A stretch of DNA of 64,000 bases from Gammaproteobacteria bacterium (GTDB lineage Bacteria > Pseudomonadota > Gammaproteobacteria > Pseudomonadales > Azotimanducaceae): assembly GCA_009840545.1 (NCBI GenBank), contig VXNM01000010.1, positions 434,001 through 498,000 on the forward strand, given 5' to 3'. Of the stretch, positions 45,794 through 55,004 are shown one piece after another; position 1 is the first letter of the stretch, and each line of letters begins with the position of its first letter. Both the position numbers and the translations under genes were made by a program. The notes beneath the pieces were generated by a model that made no database searches, was not told the origin of the DNA, and saw only the letters and a list, made by a program, of their open reading frames with translations.

Positions 45794-47698
45794 TCAAAAA
45801 TCTTGGAATACGGGTGGCAATACGTCGGAGTCGCCTTCCTCAAGTGCTTTCCTATGTTCGTTAGTGAGGTGTCGCCTTACGTCTAAAACCTGCTCGTCGG
45901 ACAAGCTTCCTCGATAACGACTATCGTCCAAAAGCATGAAGGACACCTTGGACTTGAGCTCCTCTGGCGCAAAACGGTCCATTGAATTGAGTAGTTCCCC
46001 GAGATCAGACTCCGCCCAAGCTGCGGCCAATGCGATGTGAAAGTTTTGAATGTCAAATTCGGCAATCTGTTCGGCTAGGCTAAATGCCCGATCAATCTCT
46101 TCGTCTTCTATCAACTTTCCTGCTATTTCTTTGAAAGCAGCAAACCTCGTTCGACCTTCGTGTAGCTGTGGCAGTAGATCAATTGCCAATTCCAAGTTTG
46201 ACTTCGCAAGGGCGGAAATGACCTCCAACTCAATCTCCTCCTTTGTCCCATTAAGCCCCAAATCACTCTCGTACCCTTCAATAGCTTGAGCAAGCACCGT
46301 GGTCATTGCAAGCAGAGGATCGGCATCTACCAACAGACGACCCATGATTGAAAACAGCAACGTGGACCTAATCTCTTCGATACCAGGGTCATCGAGAATC
46401 CACTCAAGAGCGGCATTGAGATCGCGCCTTGACCACGCACTCGCCACACTCTTTGCGCTCGACGTCTTTAGCGGGCTTGATTCCATAGCTGCTACAAACT
46501 GAGCCGCTTCTTCAGGGAATTCTCTAGTCAGCGCGCTTACTGCTATCTTGGACACTGTCTCTTGAAGGTCGGCAGGAAGAGAGTCCAGACTCTCCAACAT
46601 CTCTCTTGGCCTGCTTTGCGCCCAAGCCCCCACTACCGCATCGGCTGCAGCGTTGCGCACCTCCTCCCTCTCAATTCCAGCTATGGTTTCCAAAGCGGCA
46701 CGAGGGTCAGATTCTGCCCAAATACCTCCCAACTTCCTAACAATCGAGTTATGTAGGTCACTCTCGATAGTCAACGCAAAATTGAATGCGCCCTCGGGGT
46801 CTGATTGAGCAATCTGTTCAAGGAGGCTATGGATTACGGGTCGTTTGGATTTAGTATCGGCAAGTGACTGGTAGATTCGATCAAGCACACTCAAACCGCT
46901 CTTTTCAATCCACACCGTTCCTATTCGAGCAACGATCTCTGTGTTTTCCGCGCCCTCTAGCAAGTGGATGGCCCATTCGTTCCATGCTTTCTCGGGTTCT
47001 GTAATCGCCTCCTCAATTCTTCTCTGTGCAATAGCTGAAATCGCAACCTTTTCGTTGCCAAGGTCCAGGGCAATAGCCCTAAGCGTACTCTCGGGAAGAT
47101 CCATCCGTGTATTCACGATTGCATTCAACGCAAGTCCCTTGGGCATGGGGTCGAGTGTCCGAGCACGCGAAACGGCCTCATTTATATTGGAGTGCGCCCA
47201 CTCACGAAAGACGTTCGTTACTGCCCGCATGTAGTCGTAACCGGTATACATCCCTAGAACACGCGTCAACGCACGACTTGGATTTTGGTGAGCCAGTCGC
47301 TGGATTATTGGGAATTGAAGCTCGTATCTGTGAGTGTCAGGGAAGACGGCCTGAGATCGTGCTAGTAGGTCAACTACTTGGGCTTCATCCAGTTCCGACA
47401 GGAATATATGCAATGCCAACTGTTGCTCCGACAGGCTCTTGATTCTCAAGATGTCCTCTAGACTGCGTACAGTTGAACTTGTCGATACCGAAACGCTTGA
47501 GATATCAGCGGGTGAACTTTGCTCATGAGTAATGGGCTCATTCTCAGTGGAAGAGGATGGAGTGGCAGCCTCCGCCGACTGACCGTGGTTCCCTGTAGCG
47601 GCTAACAGCCAATAATCCGTACTAGAACACCCCATACCAAGCAGACAAGCGATTGCGATCAGCACACAGGAGTGGTTGGGAAATTGATTGAATCGCAT
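45794..47698 (-). CDS. Tandem repeat-protein family, copy 4: membrane-anchored helical-repeat protein
   Basis: A 634-residue protein and the last intact member (in the direction of transcription) of the array. Residues 10-32 are a single hydrophobic segment ('CVLIAIACLLGMGCSS' then YWLL). A Ser/Thr/Glu-rich linker to about residue 75 follows, then helical repeats to the end. The repeats contain recurring 'WAESDPRAALETIAGIEREE' and 'WAQSRPREMLESLDSLPADL' units of about 35 residues. The C-terminus is the family-wide 'SLSDEQVLDVRRHLTNEH' with an acidic tail ending FQDF. Most divergent of the four from copies 1 and 2. The layout suggests a scaffold in the periplasm held to the inner membrane. The GMGC could be read as a weak lipobox, but the siblings lack one. 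Function unknown. The upstream 65 bases resemble those of copy 1. Confidence 0.82.
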   Translation of the reverse strand: MRFNQFPNHSCVLIAIACLLGMGCSSTDYWLLAATGNHGQSAEAATPSSSTENEPITHEQSSPADISSVSVSTSSTVRSLEDILRIKSLSEQQLALHIFLSELDEAQVVDLLARSQAVFPDTHRYELQFPIIQRLAHQNPSRALTRVLGMYTGYDYMRAVTNVFREWAHSNINEAVSRARTLDPMPKGLALNAIVNTRMDLPESTLRAIALDLGNEKVAISAIAQRRIEEAITEPEKAWNEWAIHLLEGAENTEIVARIGTVWIEKSGLSVLDRIYQSLADTKSKRPVIHSLLEQIAQSDPEGAFNFALTIESDLHNSIVRKLGGIWAESDPRAALETIAGIEREEVRNAAADAVVGAWAQSRPREMLESLDSLPADLQETVSKIAVSALTREFPEEAAQFVAAMESSPLKTSSAKSVASAWSRRDLNAALEWILDDPGIEEIRSTLLFSIMGRLLVDADPLLAMTTVLAQAIEGYESDLGLNGTKEEIELEVISALAKSNLELAIDLLPQLHEGRTRFAAFKEIAGKLIEDEEIDRAFSLAEQIAEFDIQNFHIALAAAWAESDLGELLNSMDRFAPEELKSKVSFMLLDDSRYRGSLSDEQVLDVRRHLTNEHRKALEEGDSDVLPPVFQDF

Positions 47699-47702
47699 CA
47701 GT

Positions 47703-47765
47703 TAGATCGTTCGGATGTGTCGACTCTAAGTTCTATTCTCGAGCTCTTGTCAGCAAATTCTCATT
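47703..47765 (-). promoter_or_regulatory. Upstream region of copy 4, shared with copy 1
   Basis: The bases just before the copy 4 start match those before copy 1 (53646-53708): both have GATGTGTCGACTCTA, then a T/A-rich stretch, CGAGC and CAGCAAAT. On the minus strand this gives TTGCTG as a possible -35 element with a weak TA-rich -10 region 15-17 bases later. Conservation outside the coding sequence suggests a common promoter carried along in the duplication. Confidence 0.4.
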
Positions 47766-47845
47766 GCGGAGTTGTAGCCCTTCACTCCACCTTCGCCAAA
47801 AGTGTCAGAATCACGAGAATTGCCCACCTTCTCTCGATCGTGTCT

Positions 47846-49759
47846 TCAATAACCGAGAAATCGAGGCTCCCGGAAGATGATCGGCAACACTTCGGAATCA
47901 CCTTCCTCAAGTGCTTTCGCCTGTTCGTCGGAGAGGTACTTCTTTGCCTTCTCAACCTGCTCGTCTGACAAGCTCTTCTGATAACGATCATTGGCTATTA
48001 GCATGAGAGCCATCTGCGATCTGGCCTCGTCTGACGGAAAACGGTCGATTGAATCGAGCGCAGCCACCGGATCGGTTAACACCCATTGGGTGAACAACCC
48101 AAGGTAGAAACTCTCCCGATCGGTATCCGGAACCTGTTGGGCCATGTCGAAGGCTGTCTCAATCTCATCGTTCTCTATTAGCGAATAGGCTACCCTTGTG
48201 GTTGCAAAGATCTTGGTCGGACCATCGCGTACCTGTGGTAGTAGCTCAATGGCCTTGTCCAAGTTCCAAGAAGCAAGCGTCGAAATGACGTCAAATTCCA
48301 ACCCCATACTTAATGCTCCGAATCCTGTACCGTTCTCATCTATAGGTTGGTCCAGTGCAGTGCTCATTGCAAGCTCAGGGTCGTACTTTGCGAGGTCATC
48401 CATGATTGAAGACAATAGTTCGGACCTAATGTCTTGGAATCCAGGCTCATCCAGAATCCATTCAAGAGCGCTCCAAGGATCACCCTGATTAGACCAGAAA
48501 CTTGCAATGATTCGAGCGCTTGTCGTCTTTAAGGAGCTTGGTTCCATGGCTACTACAAAGTGCGCGGTTTCTTCACGAGATTCTCTCAGCATCGCATTGA
48601 TTGCCGCCGTTAACGCTTTCTCTTGAAATTCGGCAGGCAGACCATCAAGAGCTTCAAACATTTCCTTTGGTCTGTTTTGGGCCCAGGAATTGACTAACGA
48701 ATCGGCTACAGCGTTGCGCAACGACTCTCTCTCAATTCCAGACACAGCCGTCAAGGCAGACCGAGGGTCGGAGTTTGCCCAATTATCTGCCAAGTCCCTA
48801 AGAATCGAGTCGTTGGGGTCACTCTCGATAGTCAGCGCAAAATTGAACGCACCCTCGGGGTCCATATGAGCAATCTGTTCAAGGACACTACGGATTATGC
48901 TTTGTCTAGTTTCTGAATCAGTCAGCGACTGGTAGATTTGATCGAGCACTCCCAAACCGCTCTCATTGACCCAAGCCATCCCAATTCGAGCAATAGTTTC
49001 CGAATTCGCCGCGTCTCCTTGCAAAGGGACAGCCCCTTCGTTCCATGCCTTTTCGGGATCTCTAATCGCCTCCTTAGCTTTTCGTTGTGCAATAGCTGAA
49101 ACCGCAATCTGTTCATTGCCAAGGTCTAGGGCAATAGCCCGAAGCGTGCTCTCAGCTAGGTCCGCCCGTGTATGCACGATTGCGCTCAATGCAAGACCCT
49201 TGGGGATTTGGTCGAGTGTTCGAGCATGCGAAACGGCCTCATTTAGGTTGGAGTGTGCCCACTCACGAAAGACGTTCGATACCGCTTGCATGTATTCGTG
49301 ATCCGAAAACATTTCCAAGACCCGTGACAACGCGCGATTAGGGTTTTGGCTAGCCAGCCGTTGAACGATTGCGATTTGAAGCTCGTTTCTGTGATCTTCG
49401 GGGAAAACGTCCTGAGTTTGTGTAAGTAGGTCATCTACTTCCGCTTCATCCAGTTCCGAAAGGAAAATGTGCAACGCTAGTTGTTGCTCAAACAGGCTCT
49501 TGATTCTTAAGATGTCCTCTAGACTGCGTACAGTTGCAATCGAGGGTTCCGAGACGTTTGACGCTTCGGCGGGTGACCTTGGGTCATCAGTACTGAGTTC
49601 GCTCGCGGTGGGAGAGGATGGAGCAACACTATCGGCTAGTTTGTCATTGCTCTCAGCGGCTAAGAACAGCCAGTAAGCTTCGCAAGAACTTCCGACGCCA
49701 ATTAGAAAACCGACGGCTAATAGTGCCGCAAAACGATCCTTGGATCTAGTGGACTTCAT
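47846..49759 (-). CDS. Tandem repeat-protein family, copy 3: membrane-anchored helical-repeat protein
   Basis: A 637-residue member of the family. The anchor is 'RFAALLAVGFLIGVGSSCEA' then YWLF, followed by a Ser/Pro/Asp-rich linker and helical repeats such as 'NWANSDPRSALTAVSGIERE' and 'SWAQNRPKEMFEALDGLPAE'. It ends with 'SLSDEQVEKAKKYLSDEQ', an acidic patch, and a tail FREPRFLGY that differs from the FQDF ending of its siblings. The ATG at 49757-49759 is chosen because all copies begin with the same TCATG context; the frame is open twelve codons further upstream. It lies 36 bases after copy 2. No enzyme motif is seen. Its repeats are closer to copy 4 than to copies 1 and 2 in the N-terminal half. 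Confidence 0.82.
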   Translation of the reverse strand: MKSTRSKDRFAALLAVGFLIGVGSSCEAYWLFLAAESNDKLADSVAPSSPTASELSTDDPRSPAEASNVSEPSIATVRSLEDILRIKSLFEQQLALHIFLSELDEAEVDDLLTQTQDVFPEDHRNELQIAIVQRLASQNPNRALSRVLEMFSDHEYMQAVSNVFREWAHSNLNEAVSHARTLDQIPKGLALSAIVHTRADLAESTLRAIALDLGNEQIAVSAIAQRKAKEAIRDPEKAWNEGAVPLQGDAANSETIARIGMAWVNESGLGVLDQIYQSLTDSETRQSIIRSVLEQIAHMDPEGAFNFALTIESDPNDSILRDLADNWANSDPRSALTAVSGIERESLRNAVADSLVNSWAQNRPKEMFEALDGLPAEFQEKALTAAINAMLRESREETAHFVVAMEPSSLKTTSARIIASFWSNQGDPWSALEWILDEPGFQDIRSELLSSIMDDLAKYDPELAMSTALDQPIDENGTGFGALSMGLEFDVISTLASWNLDKAIELLPQVRDGPTKIFATTRVAYSLIENDEIETAFDMAQQVPDTDRESFYLGLFTQWVLTDPVAALDSIDRFPSDEARSQMALMLIANDRYQKSLSDEQVEKAKKYLSDEQAKALEEGDSEVLPIIFREPRFLGY

Positions 49760-49795
49760 GAGACCGCCCGTTATGCCAACGTACTTACCCAGCAA

Positions 49796-51700
49796 TCAAA
49801 AGTCTTGGAAAAGGAACTGCAACGCTTCGGGGTCACCTCCCTCGAGCGCTTTCGCATGCTCGTCCGTAAGGTGCTTCTTAGCTTCCTCAATTTGTTCGTC
49901 CGACAAGGTCGTGGTAAATTGATTGGTCGTTACCATTAGAGCAGCCGCTCGCGACCGGTCCTCCTCTGACGGAAAACGGTCCATTGACTTGAGCATACCT
50001 TCGGGATCAGTCATTGCCCAAGAACTGGCTATAGCCTGATAGACTTTCTTTCTGTCAGATTCCTGAACCTGTTGGACCATGTTGAAGGCCTTATCAACCT
50101 CCTCGTTCATTAGCAAGGTTTGAACTACTGTTTGGTACGAAATCAGCTTCGTTAGTCCTCCGCGTACCTGAGCTAGTAGCTCAATGGCTTTGTCCACGTC
50201 TGAATGAGCAAACGACGAAATGACTTGGAGCTCCATCCCCACCCCTTCACGGCCAAACATTCCAAATCCGGACTCGCTCTTATCGATAGGTTGTGCCAGC
50301 GCTGTGCTCATTGCAAGCTCGAGATCGACTCTGGCTAGCCGATGGATTATTGAGGACAGTAGCTCGGACTTAATCTCTTCGACACTCGGCTCATTGAGAA
50401 TCCAATCGAGAGCGGCCTTGTGATCGCGATCAAACCAAATACTAACAACACTGTATGCACCTGTGTTCTTAACGGAACCTGGTTCCATAGCAGCTACTAA
50501 TTCAGCACCTTCTTCGGGGGATTCACTAGCTATCTCTCTCAGGGCCGCTGAAGACGCGGTCTCCTGAAGATCGGGAGGTAGAGCATCGATGCCATCCAAC
50601 ACCTCCCTTGGTTCGTTATACGCCCAGGTTCTAACCACCGACTCGGTCACTGCTTTGCGCACAGACGCTCTCTCGATTCCAATCGCTGCTGCTAGAGCAG
50701 CACGAGGGTCAGAGATTGCCCATGTATCTGCAATGTCGCTAACAATGAAGTGGTATGGATCATTCTCGATTGTCAGTGCGTAGTTGAAAGCACCTTCAGG
50801 ATCGTCTTCCGCAACCTCCTCGAGGACGCGACCAATCACTTCGTCTCTGGTTTCTGTATTGGTCAGCGAGTGATAGACGCGATCCAGCACACCCAATCCA
50901 CTCTTCTCAACCCATGCCGTCGCAACTCGGGTAATAGTCCTATAGCTCGCCGGGTCGTCCTGCAAGTCAATGGCCAGTTCGTTCCAAACAGTCTCTGGGT
51001 CGGCGATTGCCTCGTCAATTTTTCGTTGTGCGATAGCTGAAGTCGCAATCTGCTCATTGTCAAGGTCTCGGGCAATCGCTCGGATCGTGTCATCGGAAAG
51101 GTCCGTCCGTTCTTCCACGATCGCGCTCAAAGCATCTCGCTTGTAGTGCAGTTCCAGTTTCCCAGCATGCGAAATGGCCTCATCAAGGTTGGAATGCGCC
51201 CAATCCTTATAGATGCTCGTTACAAGACCCCTACGGCTGTTGCTGAAATCCATTTCCAGGACAAGGGTCAACGCTCGACTTGGATTTTGGTGAGCAAGTC
51301 TCTGAATCATCGCGAATTGAAGGTCGAACCTATCCGAGTCACCGACTAAGTCTTGAGACTGGGTTAGTAAATCTACTACTTGCTCTTCATCCAGATCGGA
51401 CAGGAGCATGCGTAGCGCCAATTGTTGCTCTGACGCACTCTTCATGCTTGCTATTTCATCGAGACTTCGAACAGCGAACTTTGGAGGTTCCGGCACGTCG
51501 GAGACTTTAGCGGACGAAGTTTGTACCTGGGTAGTGGATTCAATCTTGGCGGGAAAGGGCGGAGCGACGCCATCCGCTACTCGGCCGTTGTTCCCAGAGT
51601 CTACGAACAGCCAAAACACTGTACAGGAGCCTCCAACGCCAATGAGGACACCAATGGTGATCAACAACGCAAAGCGACCATGGGATCTACTGAGTTGCAT
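49796..51700 (-). CDS. Tandem repeat-protein family, copy 2: membrane-anchored helical-repeat protein
   Basis: A 634-residue member. The anchor 'RFALLITIGVLIGVGGSCTV' then FWLF spans residues 10-34. A Pro/Ser-rich linker leads to 'AVRSLDEIASMKSASEQQLA' and then repeats such as 'TWAISDPRAALAAAIGIERA' and 'TWAYNEPREVLDGIDALPPD'. C-terminal 'LSDEQIEEAKKHLTDEHAKA' then FQDF. It is very similar to copy 1 along its length, including a shared 'GFGMF' segment, so these two are the youngest duplication. The ATG at 51698-51700 follows the shared TCATG context; an upstream GTG adds four residues. It is 37 bases after copy 1, implying one transcript for copies 1-2-3. Confidence 0.83.
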   Translation of the reverse strand: MQLSRSHGRFALLITIGVLIGVGGSCTVFWLFVDSGNNGRVADGVAPPFPAKIESTTQVQTSSAKVSDVPEPPKFAVRSLDEIASMKSASEQQLALRMLLSDLDEEQVVDLLTQSQDLVGDSDRFDLQFAMIQRLAHQNPSRALTLVLEMDFSNSRRGLVTSIYKDWAHSNLDEAISHAGKLELHYKRDALSAIVEERTDLSDDTIRAIARDLDNEQIATSAIAQRKIDEAIADPETVWNELAIDLQDDPASYRTITRVATAWVEKSGLGVLDRVYHSLTNTETRDEVIGRVLEEVAEDDPEGAFNYALTIENDPYHFIVSDIADTWAISDPRAALAAAIGIERASVRKAVTESVVRTWAYNEPREVLDGIDALPPDLQETASSAALREIASESPEEGAELVAAMEPGSVKNTGAYSVVSIWFDRDHKAALDWILNEPSVEEIKSELLSSIIHRLARVDLELAMSTALAQPIDKSESGFGMFGREGVGMELQVISSFAHSDVDKAIELLAQVRGGLTKLISYQTVVQTLLMNEEVDKAFNMVQQVQESDRKKVYQAIASSWAMTDPEGMLKSMDRFPSEEDRSRAAALMVTTNQFTTTLSDEQIEEAKKHLTDEHAKALEGGDPEALQFLFQDF

Positions 51701-51737
51701 GAGAGAGGTCACTACGCCTAGCTATTCACCGAAACAA

Positions 51738-53642
51738 TCAAAAGGTCTCGAAAAGGGACTGCAACGCTTCGAAATCACCTTTCTCAAACGCTTTCGCATG
51801 CTCGTCAGTGAGGTGTTTTTTTGCCTCCTCAACTTGCTCGTCTGATAGGGCTTTGGAATATCGATTGGTTGTTACAAGAAGGATGGCCGCTCGAGACCTG
51901 TCCTCCTTTGACGGAAAACGGTCCATCGACTTGAGCATGCCTTTGGGATCAGTCGAAGCCCACATTGTAGATATTGCCTGATATAATTTACCTCTGTCGG
52001 ACTCTGGCACCTGTTGGACCATGTTGAAGGTCTTATCAATCTCGTCTTCCATTAGTAATGATTGAGTTACCAATTGGAACGACATGAGTTTCGTCGGTCC
52101 TCCGCGTACCTGAGGTAGTAGCTCTATGGCTTTGTCTACGTCCGATGAAGCTAGAGATGAAATCACGCTTAGTTCCATTCCCATCCCCCCACGACTAAAC
52201 ATCCCAAATCCGGACTTGTCCTCATCGATAGGTTGTGCCAGCGCAGTGCTCATGGCTAGCTCGGGATCGACCCTTGCGAGGGTGTGCATGATTGAAGACA
52301 ACAGTTCGGATCTTATCTCTTCGACACCCGGCTCATTGAGAATCCATTCAAGTGCCGCCTTGTGATCGTGACGTGCCCAGTTACTAACGACATTACTCGC
52401 ACTTGACATCTTTACTGAGCCTGACTCCATAGCAGCCACCAAGTCAGCAGCTTCTTGAGGAGATTCTCTAGATATCGCGATTAACGCCGTGCGAGCCGCT
52501 GACTCTTGAAGATCGTCAGGTAGAGAATCAAGACCTTCCAACACAGCTTTTGGTTCATCAAATGCCCAGGTTCTGACCACCGATTCCGCTACGGCTTTGC
52601 GCACCGACGCTCTCTCGATTTCTAGTGCAGCAGATAAGGCGGCACGAGGGTCAGACTTTGCCCACCTACCTGCGACGCTGCTAATGATCGAGTTGTATGG
52701 GTCTTTCTCGAGAGTCAGTGCATAGTTGAAAGCACCCTTGGGATCGGTTTGAGCAACCTCCGCAAGGACGCTACGAATGACATCGTCTCTGGTTTGTGTA
52801 TTGGTCAGCGAATGGTAGATCTGGTCCAGCACGCTCAATCCACTCTTCTCAACCCACGCAGTCGCGACTCGAGAAACAGTTCTAGAGTTCGCGGAGTCGT
52901 CCTGCAAGTCAACGGCTAGTTCGTTCCACGCTGTCTCTGGGTCGTCGATTGCCTCCTCTATTTTTCGTTGTGCGATAGCTGAAGTCGCAATCTGTTCGTT
53001 GTCAAGGTCTCGAGCAATCGCAAGGATGGTGTTATCGGAAAGGTCCGTCCGTTCCTGCACGATTGCGCTCAGAGCAGTTCTCTTGAAGTGTGGTTTCAGC
53101 CTCCCAGCACGCGAAACTGCCTCGTCGAGGTTTGAATGTGCCCAATCTCCAAAGATGCTCGTTACAAAACCTCCTACGTTGTAGCTGGTATCCATGTCCA
53201 AGACAAACGACAATGCTCGACCTGGATTTTGGTGAGCTAGTCTTTGAACCATTGCGTATTGGAGGTTGTACCTATCCGATTCCTCGAAGATGTCCTGAGA
53301 CTGAGTTAGTAGATCGGCTACTTGTGCTGCACTCATATCGGACAGGAGTACGCGCAGCGCCAGTTGTTGCTCCGACGAACTCTTCATGCTTGCTATTTCA
53401 TCCAGACTGCGAACAACGAACTTTGGCGGTTCTGGCGCGTTGGAGACTTCAGTGGGTGGACTTTGTACTTGGGTGCTGGGTTCAATTGCGGCGGGAGACG
53501 GTGGAGCAACGGCATCAGTGTGTTGTTCGTCGTTCCCTAGGGCTACGAACAGCCAATACACTGCGCAGGCAGATCCGACACCAACTAGGAAAGCGACTGA
53601 GAGGAGAACGACAAGACGACTCGGAGAGCTATTGGTTTGCAT
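51738..53642 (-). CDS. Tandem repeat-protein family, copy 1: membrane-anchored helical-repeat protein
   Basis: A 634-residue member, first of the intact run. It has an anchor 'LVVLLSVAFLVGVGSACAV' plus YWLF, a Ser/Pro/Gln linker, 'FVVRSLDEIASMKSSSEQQL' and about twelve helical repeats, for example 'RWAKSDPRAALSAALEIERA' and 'TWAFDEPKAVLEGLDSLPDD'. The region 'DVDKAIELLPQVRGGPTKLM' and the C-terminal 'LSDEQVEEAKKHLTDEHAKA' are nearly invariant across the family and are useful landmarks. The fold should be a superhelix of the HEAT/TPR-like sort, which often binds proteins. No catalytic motif is visible. The ATG at 53640-53642 matches its siblings. Confidence 0.83.
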   Translation of the reverse strand: MQTNSSPSRLVVLLSVAFLVGVGSACAVYWLFVALGNDEQHTDAVAPPSPAAIEPSTQVQSPPTEVSNAPEPPKFVVRSLDEIASMKSSSEQQLALRVLLSDMSAAQVADLLTQSQDIFEESDRYNLQYAMVQRLAHQNPGRALSFVLDMDTSYNVGGFVTSIFGDWAHSNLDEAVSRAGRLKPHFKRTALSAIVQERTDLSDNTILAIARDLDNEQIATSAIAQRKIEEAIDDPETAWNELAVDLQDDSANSRTVSRVATAWVEKSGLSVLDQIYHSLTNTQTRDDVIRSVLAEVAQTDPKGAFNYALTLEKDPYNSIISSVAGRWAKSDPRAALSAALEIERASVRKAVAESVVRTWAFDEPKAVLEGLDSLPDDLQESAARTALIAISRESPQEAADLVAAMESGSVKMSSASNVVSNWARHDHKAALEWILNEPGVEEIRSELLSSIMHTLARVDPELAMSTALAQPIDEDKSGFGMFSRGGMGMELSVISSLASSDVDKAIELLPQVRGGPTKLMSFQLVTQSLLMEDEIDKTFNMVQQVPESDRGKLYQAISTMWASTDPKGMLKSMDRFPSKEDRSRAAILLVTTNRYSKALSDEQVEEAKKHLTDEHAKAFEKGDFEALQSLFETF

Positions 53643-53645
53643 GAG

Positions 53646-53708
53646 GTAGGTCGTTACGATGTGTCGACTCTATGCTATACGTTCGAGCCTCTACCAGCAA
53701 ATCTCCAA
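53646..53708 (-). promoter_or_regulatory. Upstream region of copy 1, shared with copy 4
   Basis: The counterpart of the region before copy 4. On the minus strand TTGCTG is followed 17 bases later by TAGCAT, an acceptable sigma-70 pair, then GAGTCGACACATC and the start of copy 1. The match to the copy 4 upstream sequence covers about 60 bases, while copies 2 and 3, inside the run, lack it. This suggests one promoter for copies 1-3 and one for copy 4. Confidence 0.4.
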
Positions 53709-53817
53709 CAATTGGCGCAATCCTTTGGAGTGATCAGCCGCCATCGCCAATAGGGGACGAATAGTCTGTGTGGCTTTGGTTCATCTCCAGCATATAGTTT
53801 GCCCCGTAAGTCACTGA

Positions 53818-54860
53818 TCATTCAAAATCTTGGAATATGGATTGCAATACACCGGCTTTACCTTCCTCGAGTGCTTTCGCATGCTCCTCCGTGAGGTATT
53901 TCTTAGCCTCCTCAACCTGCTCTTCTGACAAGGCCCTTGAAAATTGATTGGTCGATAGAAGTAGGACGGCAGCTAGAGACCTGCCTTCCTTTGACGGAAA
54001 ACGGTCCATCGACTTGAGCATTCCTTCGGCATCTGTCGTTGCCCAAGATGTAGGTATCGCCTGATATACTTTCTCTCTGTCGGGCTCTGGAACCTGTTGG
54101 ACCATGTTGAATGCCTTGTCAATCTCATCATTTATTAGTAGCGATTGAGCGACCAATTGATACGACATAAGCTTCGTTGGGCCTTCGCGTACTTGAGGCA
54201 GCTCAATGGCTTTGTCAACGTCTGAGAAAGCTAGAGACGAATTCACAGTGAATTCCCTCCCAACTCCCCTAGGACCAATCATCCCAAGTATGGAATTGTC
54301 ATCAACGATGTGTTGTGACGGCGCAGCGCTCATTGAGAATCCACTCAAGAGAAGCATTGTGATCACGACTCGCCCACATACTTGCAACACTTCTCGCACT
54401 GGAAGTCTTTACGGAACCCGGTTCCATAGCACGTACTAAATTTACAGCTTCTTCAAAGACTTACCAGCTATCGAGCTTATTGCTGATGAAGACGCTCGCT
54501 CCTGAAGATCGGCAGGCAGGGCATCAATGCCCTCCAATACGGACTTTGGCTCATTAAGTGCCCAGACTCTGACCACCATTTCCGAGACTGCTTTGCGCAC
54601 AGACTTTGTTTGATTCCCAAAGCAGCTGCCAAGGCGGAACGAGGGTCAGAGGTCGCCCATACACTTGCGATGTCGCTAACAATCGTGTGGTGTGGGTCAC
54701 TTTCGAGAGTCAGTGCGTAGTTGAGAGCGCCGTCAGACTCAGTTTGAGCAACTTCCCTAAGGACGTTACGAGTCACGTTTTGTCTGGTCTGAGCATTGGT
54801 CAGTGAATGGTAGATTCGATCCAGAGCCCCCGATCCACTTTTCTCAACCAAAGCCGCCAC
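53818..54860 (-). pseudogene. Decayed fifth copy of the tandem repeat-protein family
   Basis: Family sequence can be followed through several lesions. It begins around 54860 with 'VEKSGSGALDRIYHSLTNAQ', equal to about residue 270 of the intact copies, so the anchor, linker and first repeats are gone. Near 54605 a frameshift interrupts the 'SVRKAVSEMVVRVWALNEPK' segment, which continues in another frame. A second shift lies near 54450 before 'VRAMEPGSVKTSSARSV'. About 90 bases are missing after 'LEWILNE' (around 54335). The final part is open: 'MSAAPSQHIVDDNS', 'DVDKAIELPQVREGPTKLM' (one Leu lost) and 'LSEEQVEEAKKYLTEEHAKA' to the stop at 53818. It cannot make a normal product. Open frames at 53818-54399 and 54477-54908 are fragments of it. 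Confidence 0.85.
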
Positions 54861-55004
54861 AATCCCCATGAGAACAAAAGTGAGGCTCGTGTGTAACTTG
54901 CTGACCAAAAAACAAACATGAACGAATGCGTTGACAACGATTTGTAAATCCAGTACACTTTTAGTATTATCCTCCCAAATTAAAAGTCATATTTTAAATA
55001 TGAG

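Larger units (their letters stand above)
45794..54860 (-). repeat. Tandem gene array: four intact paralogues and one decayed copy
   Basis: Five consecutive same-strand copies of one gene family fill about 9 kb. The four intact copies are 634-637 codons long with the same plan: anchor with a G-V-G-x-x-C-x-x-Y/F-W-L-F pattern, low-complexity linker, helical repeats, conserved C-terminal 'SDEQ' block. Spacings are 37, 36 and 147 bases. Similarity is strongest between copies 1 and 2. Confidence 0.85.

Noticed and set aside
45794-47698. Reading copy 4 of the array as a lipoprotein because of GMGC after the hydrophobic segment
   Set aside because: The -3 position is not the usual Leu and the other copies continue the hydrophobic segment past the Cys into YWLF, which fits a membrane anchor better.
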